A stretch of 56,356 bases of DNA from Spirulinaceae cyanobacterium SM2_1_0 (GTDB lineage Bacteria > Cyanobacteriota > Cyanobacteriia > Cyanobacteriales > Spirulinaceae), in contig JAAUTY010000027.1 in the NCBI GenBank assembly GCA_012031265.1, forward strand, positions 1 to 56,356. Reading direction: 5' to 3'. Shown here piece after piece: positions 8,344 to 18,483 of this stretch (its first letter is position 1; every line of letters begins with the position of its first letter). A program made the translations under genes and the position numbers. Below the pieces are notes generated by a model. That model saw only the letters and a list, made by a program, of their open reading frames with translations. It did no database searches and was not told the DNA's origin.

Positions 8344-10506
8344 ATGACTGATGCTGCTCGGCGCGATCGCCGTCAACTTCCCCTGCGCCTCGTTCTCATC
8401 CTGCCCTTCGTTGTCCAGATCTTCGCCGCCGTCGGCCTGACCGGCTACCTCTCGATCCGCAATGGTCAGCGGGCAGTGAACGATGTGGCTACCCAACTGC
8501 GCGATGAGGTGACCGAACGGATTGAGCAGCGCTTGGACTCGTATCTCGAAACCCCCCATCTCGTCAACGCCCTCAGTATTGCCGCCATTCGTCGCTTCGA
8601 GCTGTGGAATCCAGATGATATGGGGGCAATGGAAGACTATTTTCTCGAGCAGCTTGACCAGTTTGAGGATCTGAGCTACATCGGCTTCGGGGGCGAACTG
8701 CGAGAATTTGCAGGTGCCGGTCGCAAAGATGATGGCTCGCTGGTTATCGACATCGCCGACCGCACGACGAACTTCAGCAACGATACCTACGCCATTGACG
8801 CCAGCAGTCGGGTCGAGACGCTGATCGAAATGGATCCTGAGTACGATCCGCGGGTACGACCTTGGTATCGCGCGGCGGCCGAGGCCGAGCGCGCGGTTTG
8901 GACAGACATTTACCTGACGACGACTAAAGTGCCTGTTTTCTCGGCTGTGGAGCCGTTTTATGATGCCACTGGCGTCTTCCGAGGGGTGCTGGTGGTCGAT
9001 CTGAGTTTGCAAAAGATTGGCGAATTTTTGCAGGCTTTGGAAATTGGTAAAACTGGGGAAGCATTCGTTATGGAACGTAATGGGCTGCTAGTTGCCTCTT
9101 CCAGTTCTGAAACGTTGCCGGTCGATGCAGACGGTGATCCGCAGCAATTGCCAGCCATTGAGAGCAGCAATGAGCTGGTTCGGGCGAGTGTGGCGGCTTT
9201 GGATGCAGAGTTTTCGAGTTTAGCGGCGATCGCCACACCCCAACAACTCACCTTCACCATCGACAACCGCCGCCAGTTGCTGCAAGTGACGCCAGTGAGC
9301 GACGAACGCGGTCTGGACTGGCTGATCGTGGTTGCTGTGCCCGAAGCGGACTTCATGGCACAGATCCATGCCAACACGCGCCAGACGATCCTGCTCTGCT
9401 TGGTGGCGCTGGGGATCGCGACGGGGGTCGGCATTCTGACAGCCCGCTGGATTGCCGCGCCGATTCAGCGCTTGAGTGAGGCGAGCGATGCGATCGCCGC
9501 TGGCCAATTCGACCGCTCTGTGGAAGTGCGCGGCATCAGGGAACTCAGTCGCCTCGGCAACGCCTTCAATCGCATGGGCCAACAGTTGCAGGACTCCTTC
9601 GATACCCTAGCCAAGAGCAACGAACTGCTCGAGCAGCGGGTCGAGGCCCGCACCGCTGAACTTCAGGAAGCGAAAATCGCCGCCGACAGCGCCAATCAGG
9701 CCAAGAGTGAATTTCTGGCGAACATGAGCCATGAGTTGCGGACGCCGCTGAATGGCATTCTTGGCTATGCCCAGATTTTGCAGCGCGATCGCACCATCCC
9801 ACCCCGCCAGCAAGACGGCATTGGCATTATCTACCAGTGCGGCAACTATCTGTTGAATCTCATCAACGATGTGCTCGATTTAGCGAAGATCGAAGCCCGC
9901 AAGCTGGAGATCCTGCCGCATGATTTTGACTTCACTGCCTTGCTCCGCAGCGTGGTTGAGATTTGTCGTGTCAAAGCGGAGCAGAAAGAAATTGGCTTCG
10001 TCTATGAGGAGCTGAACCAACTCCCGACGGCCCTGCATGGGGATGACAAGCGCCTGCGGCAAGTGCTGATCAATCTCCTGGGCAACGCGATTAAGTTCAC
10101 CGATCAGGGCGGCATTGCCTTTAAAGTGGCTAATCTCGTGGAAGGCGATGGCGATCGCGCCACGGCGCGCCTTTGCTTTCAGGTTGAGGATACTGGCGTT
10201 GGGATGACCCCTGAGCAGTTGGCGACAATCTTTCAGCCCTTCGAGCAGGTTGGTGACCGGGCGCGCAAGGCCGAGGGGACGGGTTTAGGGTTGGCGATTA
10301 GTCGCCAGATCGTGCAGATGATGGGCAGTGACTTGCAGGTCGAGAGCGAATATGGTCGAGGGACGACTTTTAGCTTTGTCGTTGAGTTGCCGATTGTTGA
10401 TGAGCTAGCAACCGTCGGGACGAGTCGGCCTGGGCAGTTGCTCCAGGGCTATGAGGCGATCGCCGCAAAATCCTGGTGGTCGATGATCGCTGGGAAAACC
10501 GCTTAG
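8344..10506 (+). CDS. Cache-HAMP hybrid sensor histidine kinase, kinase part (frameshifted)
   Basis: A 720-residue transmembrane kinase. TM1 (~15-37) is followed by a ~300-residue extracytoplasmic dCache sensor ([11 protein letters not shown] is the usual Cache motif), TM2 (~337-360), a HAMP domain with the typical [20 protein letters not shown], a coiled coil, HisKA ([19 protein letters not shown]) and HATPase_c ([24 protein letters not shown]). The last ~14 residues are out of character: after LQGYE the frame runs into [11 protein letters not shown] and stops. One extra G near 10456 would give [19 protein letters not shown] and fuse it to the receiver downstream, so this is a hybrid kinase broken by one base or read wrongly there. 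Confidence 0.88.
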   Translation: MTDAARRDRRQLPLRLVLILPFVVQIFAAVGLTGYLSIRNGQRAVNDVATQLRDEVTERIEQRLDSYLETPHLVNALSIAAIRRFELWNPDDMGAMEDYFLEQLDQFEDLSYIGFGGELREFAGAGRKDDGSLVIDIADRTTNFSNDTYAIDASSRVETLIEMDPEYDPRVRPWYRAAAEAERAVWTDIYLTTTKVPVFSAVEPFYDATGVFRGVLVVDLSLQKIGEFLQALEIGKTGEAFVMERNGLLVASSSSETLPVDADGDPQQLPAIESSNELVRASVAALDAEFSSLAAIATPQQLTFTIDNRRQLLQVTPVSDERGLDWLIVVAVPEADFMAQIHANTRQTILLCLVALGIATGVGILTARWIAAPIQRLSEASDAIAAGQFDRSVEVRGIRELSRLGNAFNRMGQQLQDSFDTLAKSNELLEQRVEARTAELQEAKIAADSANQAKSEFLANMSHELRTPLNGILGYAQILQRDRTIPPRQQDGIGIIYQCGNYLLNLINDVLDLAKIEARKLEILPHDFDFTALLRSVVEICRVKAEQKEIGFVYEELNQLPTALHGDDKRLRQVLINLLGNAIKFTDQGGIAFKVANLVEGDGDRATARLCFQVEDTGVGMTPEQLATIFQPFEQVGDRARKAEGTGLGLAISRQIVQMMGSDLQVESEYGRGTTFSFVVELPIVDELATVGTSRPGQLLQGYEAIAAKSWWSMIAGKTA

Positions 10507-11090
10507 TGTTAACCAATTTGCTCGAGCCACTCGGGTTCCAGGTTCGACAGGCGGAGCATGGCGCTCAGGGGCTGTTGCAGGCGCGTGAGTGGCGGCCGGA
10601 TTTGGTCATCACCGATTTGGTGATGCCGGAGATGGATGGCTTCGAGTTGACTCAGGCAATCCGGGATACCCCAGAGTTGGCGACAACGCCGGTCATCGCT
10701 TCCTCAGCCAGTGTTTTCAACTTTGACCGTCAGAAGAGTCGCGAAGTCGGCTGCGATGATTTTCTGCCGAAGCCGGTGCAGGCGGAGGAATTATTTGCGT
10801 GCCTGCGCGATCGCCTGCATCTGACCTGGATCTACGAGATTGGTGAGGCGTCTCCCGCCGACTTGGCGACCGGTGAGCTCGTCTTGCCACCCGCCGCTGA
10901 GCTGACCGCGATCCAAGCGGCATTGACGATCGGTGATTTTGATGTCGTCGAGGTAGAAGCCAGACGTTTACAGCAGCTCGATCGCCAGTATGCGGTGTTT
11001 GCGGCGCGGGTGTTGCTTGCCGCCGCTGACTTCGATGAGCGGGCGATTTGTGAGTTGCTGGCGCAGGTGGGGAGTTCGGCCAGCACTTAA
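10476..11090 (+). CDS. receiver domain of the Cache hybrid kinase (shifted frame)
   Basis: A ~204-residue frame overlapping the kinase part by 31 bp. It is a receiver domain starting at its first acidic pair ([11 protein letters not shown]), with phosphoacceptor [13 protein letters not shown], the S/T position in VIASSASVF and the conserved Lys in [11 protein letters not shown], followed by a ~75-residue C-terminal helical region. A receiver that starts at its first strand without upstream sequence is unusual; in the next frame the codons before it read GDRRKIL, the expected beginning. It is therefore best read as the C-terminal part of the 915-residue hybrid 8344-11090. Confidence 0.8.
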   Translation: MVDDRWENRLVLTNLLEPLGFQVRQAEHGAQGLLQAREWRPDLVITDLVMPEMDGFELTQAIRDTPELATTPVIASSASVFNFDRQKSREVGCDDFLPKPVQAEELFACLRDRLHLTWIYEIGEASPADLATGELVLPPAAELTAIQAALTIGDFDVVEVEARRLQQLDRQYAVFAARVLLAAADFDERAICELLAQVGSSAST

Positions 11091-11233
11091 TTCTATGATC
11101 AGCCGCTCAAGCCTTGGTCGCTCCTTGGCGTGTCGCGCTGGCTTGCGTGGTGCAATGTCACGGCCAACAAAAAACTCCTACTGCGAGAGCAGGAGTTTCG
11201 GAGCTAGAGTCAGAGAATCAGGCAGAACACAGA

Positions 11234-11280
11234 CTGGTTAGCGGGTTAGCCGCGAGTGGCTAACCAGACGGCTGTTTTTT
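11234..11280 (+). terminator. Rho-independent terminator after the hybrid kinase
   Basis: GGTTAGCC (11244-11251) and GGCTAACC (11258-11265) form a perfect 8-bp stem. An alternative 9-bp stem joins CTGGTTAGC (11234) and GCTAACCAG (11259-11267). A run of six T (11275-11280) follows. A second weaker hairpin (AACTC..CTGC/GCAGGAGTT) lies just upstream at about 11170-11200. Confidence 0.65.
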
Positions 11281-11540
11281 GCTGACAGATTCATTGTCGA
11301 GCCTTCACGAGTTTTTCACATTGATCTGTATTGCTCTGGCACGGTGTTCCGGTTCGCAGCGGAGCAGGAACTGGCGTCGTCCTCCGTGTTGATCCCGATC
11401 AGCTTTGGCGGGTGATCGCGATCGCGTCTAGCCGCGATCTGAGGCAATCTTTCCTCGCTACGGCGGCGGTGATGGTCTCGCCAGTGCAGGTGGTAACGGC
11501 CTGATCCGGAATCCGAGTTCTAGAGTCAGCCAAACTTCAG
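11281..11540. other. intergenic region, nothing recognised
   Basis: About 260 bp between two convergent signalling genes. No protein-like frame, repeat or RNA was recognised. Confidence 0.4.
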
Positions 11541-14255
11541 TTAGGCTGAGTAAACGCGGTCGCCCCCCTCAGCTTTTGCCCGCTGTAAGGCTGACAGCGC
11601 CGCGTGTAGCAGTGCCTCCCAGGTCATGCCGCGATCCGGGAAGGCGGCGATACCGATGGTGATCATCAGTGGCTCGTGATCATCGCGATCGCGCGGCATC
11701 TGTTTGAGACCGGCGTGCAACTGCTCGGCGCGCTGCTGGGCGGTGGTCAAATCGGTTTGGGGCCAGAGCAGCGCCAAGGTATTGCTTTCGTAGCGGCAGG
11801 CGACATCCTCCGGTCGTGACAGCTTGCGGAGCAGGCTGCCGATCGCTTGTAGACGCGCCTCGCGGGCCGGGCGATCGCCCGCATCGGTCGCTGGTTGCTC
11901 CTCGCTGGTCAGCAGTGCCAGACCGAGGGGTTGCTGCTCGCGCCCCGCCTGCGCTACGGCTTGCTCTAGGGCGTTTTCGAGGTAGCGGCGGTTGAAGAGG
12001 CCGGTGATGGGGTCACGAATGCTGTCGCTGTCCAGACTGAGACGCAGCTTGACATTGGCGAGCGAGATCGCCAGTTGTTCAGCGACCGTCTGCGCGAACT
12101 GTTGGCGCACTGGTGACAGCGCTCCGACTTGCATGGCGGCGAGATAGAGCAGGCCGAGGGTTTGGCCCTGGGCGAGGAGGGGAATGCTGAGGGACTCGGC
12201 TGGAGGGCGATCGCGGTGGACATGAGCGCTGAGTAGGCGAGGATGCTCACGGTCGGCCCAGTGGGGTTTGCTCAGCCGCAGTGCCCAGCTATCTTCAGGC
12301 GGGAAACTGAGTTCGGTGTTGAGGTCATCGCCCCAGGTGGCGATCGCTTCCGCCCGGCTGCCAGCGGCATTGAGCGCGAAGACGGCTCCCGAACAGTTGG
12401 GGAAGAGGGGCGCGATCAACTCGGCGATCGCATCGTAGGCCTCGCTGAGGGTGCGGCTGGCGCGCAGAAAATCAGCCAGCGCCGTCAAGCGACTCATCTC
12501 CTGCTGGCGGGCGTCGAGTTCGTTGGTCGAGGTATCGAGTTGTTCTTGGGCGCGATGGAGGGCGGCGGCTTGGGCACGCTGGGCGGTGATATCCTCGACG
12601 ATGTAGGAGAAGCGTCCCGAAGCCGGGATCGGCGCGACCGTCGCCGCCAGCCAGCGTAGTTCGGTGTCGGTGCCGTCGAGATCGATGGCGTAGGCATATT
12701 CAAAGCGCACCGGCTTGCCCAGGGCGGCACTCTCGCGGCAACGCTCGATCCAATGCTCGCGGATGTCAGTTGGGACACCCATCTCGCTGGCGAGGCGATT
12801 GTGCATCGCCAGCGGCGAGACGCCAAAAAAGGCGGTGGTCATGGGATTGTCGGAGACGTGGCGCAGGTCACCATCGAGGAGTTCCACGACGCCCATCATC
12901 ATTGAGCTGCTGGTGTAGAAGCTGCTCAGGGTGGCTTCCACAGCCGCGAGCGCTGACTTGGCCTGGACGCGATCGCTAGCATCCGCGACCGCGGCGAGGA
13001 AATATTCCACTTCACCCTCACTGTCGCGAACCACTGTGCCGCTCATTTCCACCCAGACGGGGGTGCCATCAGGCTGGAGGTAGCGCTGCTCCAGGGACAG
13101 TTGGGCACTCTCGCCCGCGAGTAAACGCCGGAACTGGGCGATCGCATTCGCCAGGTCATCCGGATGGGTGAGCTCCTGAAAAGTTTTGTTGCTGAGGCTG
13201 GCTTCGTCATAGCCCACCAGTTGCAGGAAGCGAGGATTGACCTTGAGGAATTGCCCAGTGCGGCTGGTCTGGATGATGCCGATATCCGTCTGGCTGAACA
13301 GACTCGCAAAGCGTTTCTCGACTGTCTGGAGCGAGGCCTCGAAGCGATTGCGTTCTTCGATTTCGTGCAGCAATTCCTCATTGAGGTTCATCAACTGGGT
13401 CGTGCGCTCTTCAACCCGCAATTCCAGTTCCTCGTTACGCTTTTTCAGCGTCTCTTCCACCTGTTTGCGTTCGGCGATGTCGCGAATAATGAGAATGAAC
13501 CGCTTCTGCTTACCTTCTAGCAAGCGCGAGACCGAGAGTTCGACCGGGAAGATCGTGCCATCTTGGCGCTGGGCCAACAGTTCGCGGCGGGCGGTGATCA
13601 GGGGCGGTGGGGGAGCCGATTTTTCAAGTGCTGTAGGATTGCTGGTGCTGGCGGCGGGCAGATTGCCTTGTGTGCCCAGTAGCGCCGCTTCCACTTCCCC
13701 TTCGGCAAAGGAGAGCAGCAACATATCGATGCGCTTGCCCAAGACTTGCGCGGCGGTGTAGCCGAATAGCTGCTCAGCCGCCCGGTTAAAGATTTCAATC
13801 GTGGCGCGGTCATTGAGGGCGATCGCCCCGTCAGCGGCATGGGTGACCAGAGTGCGATAGCGCGACTCGTTGTGCATCATCGCGTTGAGGGCGCGCTGGG
13901 TGAGGCGGGCGTAGAGTAGCGAGGCCAATGTACTAAGGAGGATAGCGCTGACCAAGACGACGACGCCAACACGAATGAAGGGCATGGCGAAGTTGAGCAG
14001 CGGCACCTGGGCGACGATCCCCCAACCAAACTCTGCAAGCGGTTGGTAGGCGGCGACGACCCACTGACCGTCGGCATCGCGGCCGAGACCTGCACTCGTT
14101 TCACCTTCTAGGGCGCGGCGGAGCGGCTCGGCGCGCAGGATGTCGGTCGCGGGGACTGGCTCGGGTGTGATCGTTTCGTCCCCGCGCCGCACCCAGACAA
14201 ATTCGATTTGTTCGCCGACGCGCTCACCGACGACGATCGTGACTCCAGGCATCAT
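11541..14255 (-). CDS. PAS/GAF multi-sensor protein with degenerate GGDEF domain (main frame)
   Basis: A 904-residue frame. In order: the end of an extracytoplasmic sensor (VAAYQPLAEFGWGIVAQVPL, as in Cache domains), a TM segment (~77-100), PAS (~130-270), a coiled coil (~275-320), PAS/PAC (~325-435), a third PAS (~445-570), a GAF (~595-745), and a C-terminal domain starting RDPITGLFNRRYLENAL, typical of diguanylate cyclases. The signature is lost: where RxGGDEF is expected I read ACRYESNTLALLW. It is therefore unlikely to make cyclic di-GMP and may be a binding or protein-interaction module. The N-terminus with the first TM helix is in another frame at 14252-14569. Confidence 0.82.
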   Translation of the reverse strand: MMPGVTIVVGERVGEQIEFVWVRRGDETITPEPVPATDILRAEPLRRALEGETSAGLGRDADGQWVVAAYQPLAEFGWGIVAQVPLLNFAMPFIRVGVVVLVSAILLSTLASLLYARLTQRALNAMMHNESRYRTLVTHAADGAIALNDRATIEIFNRAAEQLFGYTAAQVLGKRIDMLLLSFAEGEVEAALLGTQGNLPAASTSNPTALEKSAPPPPLITARRELLAQRQDGTIFPVELSVSRLLEGKQKRFILIIRDIAERKQVEETLKKRNEELELRVEERTTQLMNLNEELLHEIEERNRFEASLQTVEKRFASLFSQTDIGIIQTSRTGQFLKVNPRFLQLVGYDEASLSNKTFQELTHPDDLANAIAQFRRLLAGESAQLSLEQRYLQPDGTPVWVEMSGTVVRDSEGEVEYFLAAVADASDRVQAKSALAAVEATLSSFYTSSSMMMGVVELLDGDLRHVSDNPMTTAFFGVSPLAMHNRLASEMGVPTDIREHWIERCRESAALGKPVRFEYAYAIDLDGTDTELRWLAATVAPIPASGRFSYIVEDITAQRAQAAALHRAQEQLDTSTNELDARQQEMSRLTALADFLRASRTLSEAYDAIAELIAPLFPNCSGAVFALNAAGSRAEAIATWGDDLNTELSFPPEDSWALRLSKPHWADREHPRLLSAHVHRDRPPAESLSIPLLAQGQTLGLLYLAAMQVGALSPVRQQFAQTVAEQLAISLANVKLRLSLDSDSIRDPITGLFNRRYLENALEQAVAQAGREQQPLGLALLTSEEQPATDAGDRPAREARLQAIGSLLRKLSRPEDVACRYESNTLALLWPQTDLTTAQQRAEQLHAGLKQMPRDRDDHEPLMITIGIAAFPDRGMTWEALLHAALSALQRAKAEGGDRVYSA

Positions 14256-14569
14256 GACGGGAGCCGCCTCGAGAGCGGCGATCGCCGCGTCGCGGGGCTG
14301 GGTCGCGACCCCTCTGCTGGCTCGGCTTCAGCCGCCGTCGCTGGCTCGGCATCCTCAGCCGGTAGGGTTTCGTCGGCTTCGGCTTCAGCCTCCGATTCTG
14401 GCGTCGCTTCTAGGCGCGCCACGAGGCGTTCCAACTGGCTATTGAGTTGTGCCTGCTGGGTTTGCAAGTTTGCTAGGAAAATGAAGTAGAGACCAATCCC
14501 GGCCACAATGACAGATAAGGTCGTGGTCGTAAAGATTAGGAATCCGAGCCGAGGGGGGCGATGCTTCAT
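14252..14569 (-). CDS. N-terminal membrane anchor of the PAS/GAF sensor (shifted frame)
   Basis: A 105-residue frame: a basic start, a clear TM helix (FLIFTTTTLSVIVAGIGLYF), a coiled coil (LQTQQAQLNSQLERLVARLE), an Ala/Glu-rich linker, then basic sequence (RPSPATRRSPLSRRLPS) that looks out of frame. Adding one G to the GGGG run (CCCC at 14309-14312 on the given strand) gives AEGGVATQPRDAAIAALEAA and joins it in frame to the main sensor, for a total of 1009 residues with two TM segments around the sensor. The join is inferred, but topology supports it: the main frame has only the second TM helix. Confidence 0.7.
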   Translation of the reverse strand: MKHRPPRLGFLIFTTTTLSVIVAGIGLYFIFLANLQTQQAQLNSQLERLVARLEATPESEAEAEADETLPAEDAEPATAAEAEPAEGSRPSPATRRSPLSRRLPS

Positions 14570-14882
14570 CAGTTTGCTTGCATGGAGTCTGGGAGGTCAG
14601 GCAGCGCGCTCAGAGCGTAGAGGCCGTGGTGCGATCGCGCAGTTCGGTCTAGGTGGCTTGGCTGACGCCATCTCGATGCCAGGCTTCCCAGTTCAAACCT
14701 GCTCTCAGGACAACCCGCCACGCCCAACAATAGCGTCATTGTACCGACCTCTGGCGTTACCGCTCAATCAAGCGGCGGCTGAGAATTTGGGAGGGTGTGG
14801 CCGGAGGCAGCAAGCCGGTGTTCGCCGGGAATACGGTGGCTAACCACGCCACGGAATAACGCTGCCATAGCGACAGACAATA
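14570..14882. other. intergenic region, nothing recognised
   Basis: About 310 bp between two genes on the minus strand. It should hold the promoter of the PAS/GAF sensor. No repeat of the window's families and no RNA was found. Confidence 0.4.
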
Positions 14883-15605
14883 TCAGACTGACGGGTGTTT
14901 TGGCGCAAAAATCCGCAACGGCGGCGCTAAATCACCCCGCTTGCTCGTTTGCAGGCCCAGTCCGACCAGAGCTTCAAGAAATTTGACCGCCGCGCCGACG
15001 CCATCGATCACGGGCACCTCCAGGGTTTGCGACAAATCGGTGGCGAGATCGGCCATGCCCGCACAGCCAAGGACGATCGCGCCGCTGCCATCTTCTGTCA
15101 GCGCCCGCTGACATTCCTGCAAGATCACTTGGCGAGCCTGGGTTCCCGATTGTTCCAAGTCCAGGACGGCGAGGTCGGTGGTACGGATGTGACGGCAGGT
15201 GCGTTCGAGGCCGTAGGCTTGCACCAGATGCTCAGCAATGATGCGGGTGCGGCTCAGGGTGGTCACGACCGAAAAACCGGTGGCGAGGAAGCTAGCCGCA
15301 CGCATTGCCGCCTCAGCGATACCCAGCACCGGCCCGCGCGCGATTTCCCGCGCTGCCAGCAGGCCGGGATCGCCGAAACAGGCGATCGCATAGCCCGCCA
15401 CGCCCTCCTGCTCGCCCTTGAGCACTTCCGCCAAGACCCCCGGTACACAGAGCGCTTCGTCATAGTGCCCCTCGATCGCCACCGGCCCGCGCGCCGGGTT
15501 GCAGGCGATGATCTCAGTGCCGGGAGCCGCCGCTGCCCGCGCCACCGCGCCAATCTTGGCGGTCATGCTGGCCGTGGTATTGGGATTGATAACTTTGAGC
15601 TTCAT
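14883..15605 (-). CDS. Asp/Glu/hydantoin racemase family protein
   Basis: A 240-residue protein of the two-cysteine racemase superfamily, closest in layout to hydantoin racemases: N-terminus [18 protein letters not shown], first catalytic Cys in [13 protein letters not shown] (~75), second Cys in [12 protein letters not shown] (~180), and the late [17 protein letters not shown]. Members racemise hydantoins, aspartate or glutamate; the substrate here cannot be assigned. The start codon overlaps the stop of trpD by four bases, indicating co-transcription and coupled translation, though a pathway link with tryptophan synthesis is not obvious. Confidence 0.82.
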   Translation of the reverse strand: MKLKVINPNTTASMTAKIGAVARAAAAPGTEIIACNPARGPVAIEGHYDEALCVPGVLAEVLKGEQEGVAGYAIACFGDPGLLAAREIARGPVLGIAEAAMRAASFLATGFSVVTTLSRTRIIAEHLVQAYGLERTCRHIRTTDLAVLDLEQSGTQARQVILQECQRALTEDGSGAIVLGCAGMADLATDLSQTLEVPVIDGVGAAVKFLEALVGLGLQTSKRGDLAPPLRIFAPKHPSV

Positions 15606-16633
15606 GCCTGCAAAAACTCCACCAATTGCTCCAGCTTTGCCCAGGCCGCGCCACTCTGCAAGATTTCGCGGGCTTTGAGCAGACCTTGAGCGCGATCGCC
15701 CAGCGGCACGACCTCCCCCACTTGCAACGCCAGCGAGGCATTCAGCGCCACCACATCCTGTTGGGCGGGGGTGCCCCGACCCTGGAGCACCGCCTGCAAG
15801 ATCGTCGCATTCTCCGCCACCTCACCACCCCGCAGCGCGCTCAGTGGCGCAGATGCAATACCCAGAGCACGGGGATCTAGTGCTGTCGGCGTCACTTTTC
15901 CTTCAGCCACCACAGCCAGATCGGTCAAGTCCCCCAAACCGGCTTCGTCCAGCCCCTCGCGGCCGTGCAGCACGATCGCCCGAGGCAGACCCAGCTTACC
16001 CAACGCCTCAGCCACCACTGTCACTAAGCGACTGTCATACACGCCCAAAACCTGGCCCGTCGGTCGCAGCGGATTCACCAGTGGGCCGAGTAGGTTAAAT
16101 ACAGTGCGAACCTTCAGCGTCTTGCGGAAAGGCACCACCGCCTTCATCGCCGGATGCCAGCCAGGGGCAAAGAGGAAGGTAATACCGACAGCATCAAGGG
16201 CGGCACGAATCTGCACGGACGGTGCTTGCAAATTCACGCCCAGCGCTTCTAGTACATCGGCGGAACCCACCTTGCTCGAGGCTGAGCGGTTGCCGTGCTT
16301 GGCGACCCGTACACCCGCCGCTGCCGCCACAAAGGCAACCGCTGTGGAAATATTGAAAGTCTGAGCGCCGTCACCGCCGGTGCCACAAGTGTCGATTGTG
16401 GGCTGAGCGTGGGTCAGAGCCGTTTGCTGCAAGGATTGCGTTTGCAGGATACGCGCCATCCCTGCCAGCTCGTCAGCTGAAACTCCTTTGACCTGAATCG
16501 CCGCCAGAATCGCCCCCGTCAGCACGGGCGGCAGCGCCTCGCTGAGCCACGCCTGCATCAAGGCGGCGGCCTGATCTTGGTTCAGCGATTGGCGATCGAG
16601 GAGTTGTTGCAGCAGTTGCGGGCCGTCGAGCAT
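15602..16633 (-). CDS. trpD: anthranilate phosphoribosyltransferase
   Basis: TrpD transfers phosphoribose from PRPP to anthranilate, the second committed step of tryptophan synthesis. Family motifs are present: the PRPP/anthranilate loop [15 protein letters not shown] (~80), [21 protein letters not shown] (~105), [14 protein letters not shown] (~150), [12 protein letters not shown] (~180) and the metal-site region [12 protein letters not shown]. The ATG at 16633 ([13 protein letters not shown]) gives 343 residues, matching the family length. The racemase-family gene overlaps by four bases downstream. Other trp genes are absent, which fits the dispersed trp genes of cyanobacteria. Confidence 0.96.
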   Translation of the reverse strand: MLDGPQLLQQLLDRQSLNQDQAAALMQAWLSEALPPVLTGAILAAIQVKGVSADELAGMARILQTQSLQQTALTHAQPTIDTCGTGGDGAQTFNISTAVAFVAAAAGVRVAKHGNRSASSKVGSADVLEALGVNLQAPSVQIRAALDAVGITFLFAPGWHPAMKAVVPFRKTLKVRTVFNLLGPLVNPLRPTGQVLGVYDSRLVTVVAEALGKLGLPRAIVLHGREGLDEAGLGDLTDLAVVAEGKVTPTALDPRALGIASAPLSALRGGEVAENATILQAVLQGRGTPAQQDVVALNASLALQVGEVVPLGDRAQGLLKAREILQSGAAWAKLEQLVEFLQA

Positions 16634-16754
16634 CGTTGTTATCCCGGGTTGCACTTGAGGTTTGATCAAGAGTGTAGACGGCGGGTGGTTATTTTAACTA
16701 GGATGTGGCATCAACGAGACAAATTCTAGAATTTATGGCAGTAAATTGGGGGGG

Positions 16755-16829
16755 TGGGTACAGTTTCTCTGACCAGTTGTTGTGTGGCGGAAGGGGGCGC
16801 ACATGGTCAAAGTGGGACGGATCCATAGG
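16755..16829. repeat. right-end remnant of the 30.6-kb inverted-repeat element
   Basis: The stretch GTTGTTGTGTGGCGGAAG, then CGCACATGG and AAGTGGGA, matches 30838-30880 with few changes, including the order of the blocks. Only the right end is recognisable. It lies upstream of trpD, between trpD and the divergently placed 3' end of the HD-domain gene. Confidence 0.6.
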
Positions 16830-16868
16830 AAATGGATTTTTCTCAAGATAACTTTTCAAACCACGAAT

Positions 16869-17819
16869 CTACAGATTGTGGGGGTAAGCGAGGGGTTGGC
16901 TGAAGGGTTTGAGGAGGCGATCGCCGAGGCGATTGAAGAAGTTACGGTGACCGTAGTAGAAGCGATCAAGTTCTTTTTCTACGACATTACGATTATTGTA
17001 CAGATTCATCAAAATTGCTCGACCTGCATTAGAGACTTCGAGGTAGCGAATGCCATGGGTAAGGTAGAGCGAGACGCCTTGCCAGTAAAATTTGGGGTAG
17101 CCAGAACGCAGCTCTTTTGGACTTTTGTAGCCCATCACCTTATTACTACCGGTCTCCTCGAATTCGCTGAATAAGGCCGGCAGTTTTGACAGGTAGGTTG
17201 GATCGGCGAGCTGCCCAATTAGGTCGGCGGCACGAGTTAGCCCCGGCCAATTTTTTGTATCGGCGTGTAGCTCGGAGCGGGGTACTGGAAAGCGGGTCAG
17301 CTCGATATTAGTCTGGATGGCTTCAACGTCGAGTACGGGCAGATGACTGAAGTTTTCAGCTACGAATAACTTCCCGCGATCAACATGGTAGGGGGTTAAG
17401 CTTGCCCCGGTTGCATCCAGAGGCAGTTCGATCATTTCGCCGGTTGCAGCATTGATAAATTGGTTGACATCGGGGCGATCTTGGCGGCAGACGCCTTTGA
17501 GATAGCCGATGTCGTGGCAGAGCAGGGCGGTGATGAAATTGAGCCAATCGCTGGCTGGAAACCACTCGTCACACAAGCATTTGCCCTGGGCAATCTCTTG
17601 ACCAGCGAGCACGACCTGAAGGGTGTGTTCGAGATTGTGGTAGGGTGCGTCGCAACTGGCGATCGCTCCCAGAGCCGTCTCGGCTACCGTCTCAATCACG
17701 GCTGTGTGGTCGGGGTGGTGGTTGCCGTAGATGTAGTGATACTCAGTCTGCAAGTAACGAATGCAGCGCTGGAGCAAACTCGACTGAGTTTTGGAGACTG
17801 ACGTTAGGGTGTTTGTCAT
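16869..17819 (-). CDS. HD-domain metal-dependent phosphohydrolase
   Basis: A 316-residue soluble protein with an HD-superfamily metal site: the His of YHNLEHTLQV (~62), the HD doublet in ITALLCHDIGYLKGV (~97-110), and later candidate ligands. YHNxxH is the pattern seen in cyclic-nucleotide phosphodiesterase-like HD proteins, so hydrolysis of a phosphodiester or nucleotide is plausible; no substrate is established. The C-terminal ~100 residues are rich in aromatic and basic residues. I start at the ATG at 17819 (MTNTLTSVSK); a TTG three codons upstream is less likely. Single-gene unit. Confidence 0.82.
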   Translation of the reverse strand: MTNTLTSVSKTQSSLLQRCIRYLQTEYHYIYGNHHPDHTAVIETVAETALGAIASCDAPYHNLEHTLQVVLAGQEIAQGKCLCDEWFPASDWLNFITALLCHDIGYLKGVCRQDRPDVNQFINAATGEMIELPLDATGASLTPYHVDRGKLFVAENFSHLPVLDVEAIQTNIELTRFPVPRSELHADTKNWPGLTRAADLIGQLADPTYLSKLPALFSEFEETGSNKVMGYKSPKELRSGYPKFYWQGVSLYLTHGIRYLEVSNAGRAILMNLYNNRNVVEKELDRFYYGHRNFFNRLGDRLLKPFSQPLAYPHNL

Positions 17820-18483
17820 TGGCTGCAAGTTGCGAGAGCGGCGTTTGGGTGGACTTAATTCCTTGGGATAACTTTGATCACGAATTACGATTACAAAGGA
17901 TTGCTGATGCGCTCAGGATTTAGAGACTGCTAGTGCGAAACAATAAGGGCTTTGATCGCGTTGCCAATGGAGAACAGCTCAGATTGGTGAACCTGCGTTC
18001 TTACTGAACAGGCTGATGTCTCCGACACGCTAGCGCGAACACTAATTCTAGATCCCTCTTTAATCTAGGAGGGCAAACTTCTAACATCCCCGCGCCCAGT
18101 TGGGGAAGGGGTCGGGGGGTGTAGACACGCAGCAGCTTCTCACAGATTGAGCAACTGTAACGCCAAAGTGAGATACCCCCTGCCAATGCAAGCATTAACC
18201 TCAATTCTATATTGACCAACTAATCTCTCGCCGAAGAAATTTGTACTTAGTCCTGGGTGAGGAGAATTGCAGATTTTATGCCCTAGAGTTCTAGAACAAC
18301 ATATTAACTTTAAGGATAAGTAAAGTCGTTGCTGAGTAGACGGTGCTGACTGGGGTGTCAGCCTGTGCTGGGCGATCGCTAGCTGGTGTAGCGATTATTT
18401 GTCATGAGTTCACTGGGTATGACAGGGAAGTGATCGCCCGCGCCTAGCCGATAATGAAGGTTTGAGTTGCTTCGGAGAGAATA
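17820..18483. other. intergenic region with a family B remnant
   Basis: Divergent promoter region of the HD-domain and saccharopine-dehydrogenase-like genes, about 660 bp. Its centre is occupied by a diverged family B element (18051-18180). No gene or RNA is recognised in the rest. Confidence 0.5.
18051..18180. repeat. diverged family B element
   Basis: Aligns with the family B element at 43969-44259: ACTTCTA, GCGCCCAGTTGGGGAAGGGG, then GTAGACACGCAGCAGCTTCT and the right end GTAACGCCAAAGTG. The left terminal repeat is gone and the right one is mutated (AGATACCCC instead of GGATGCTCCC). No target duplication is visible, so it looks old. Confidence 0.65.

Noticed and set aside
16782-17174. Open frame of 130 codons on the plus strand
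   Set aside because: It lies antisense to the HD-domain gene, begins in a repeat remnant, and its translation is not domain-like.
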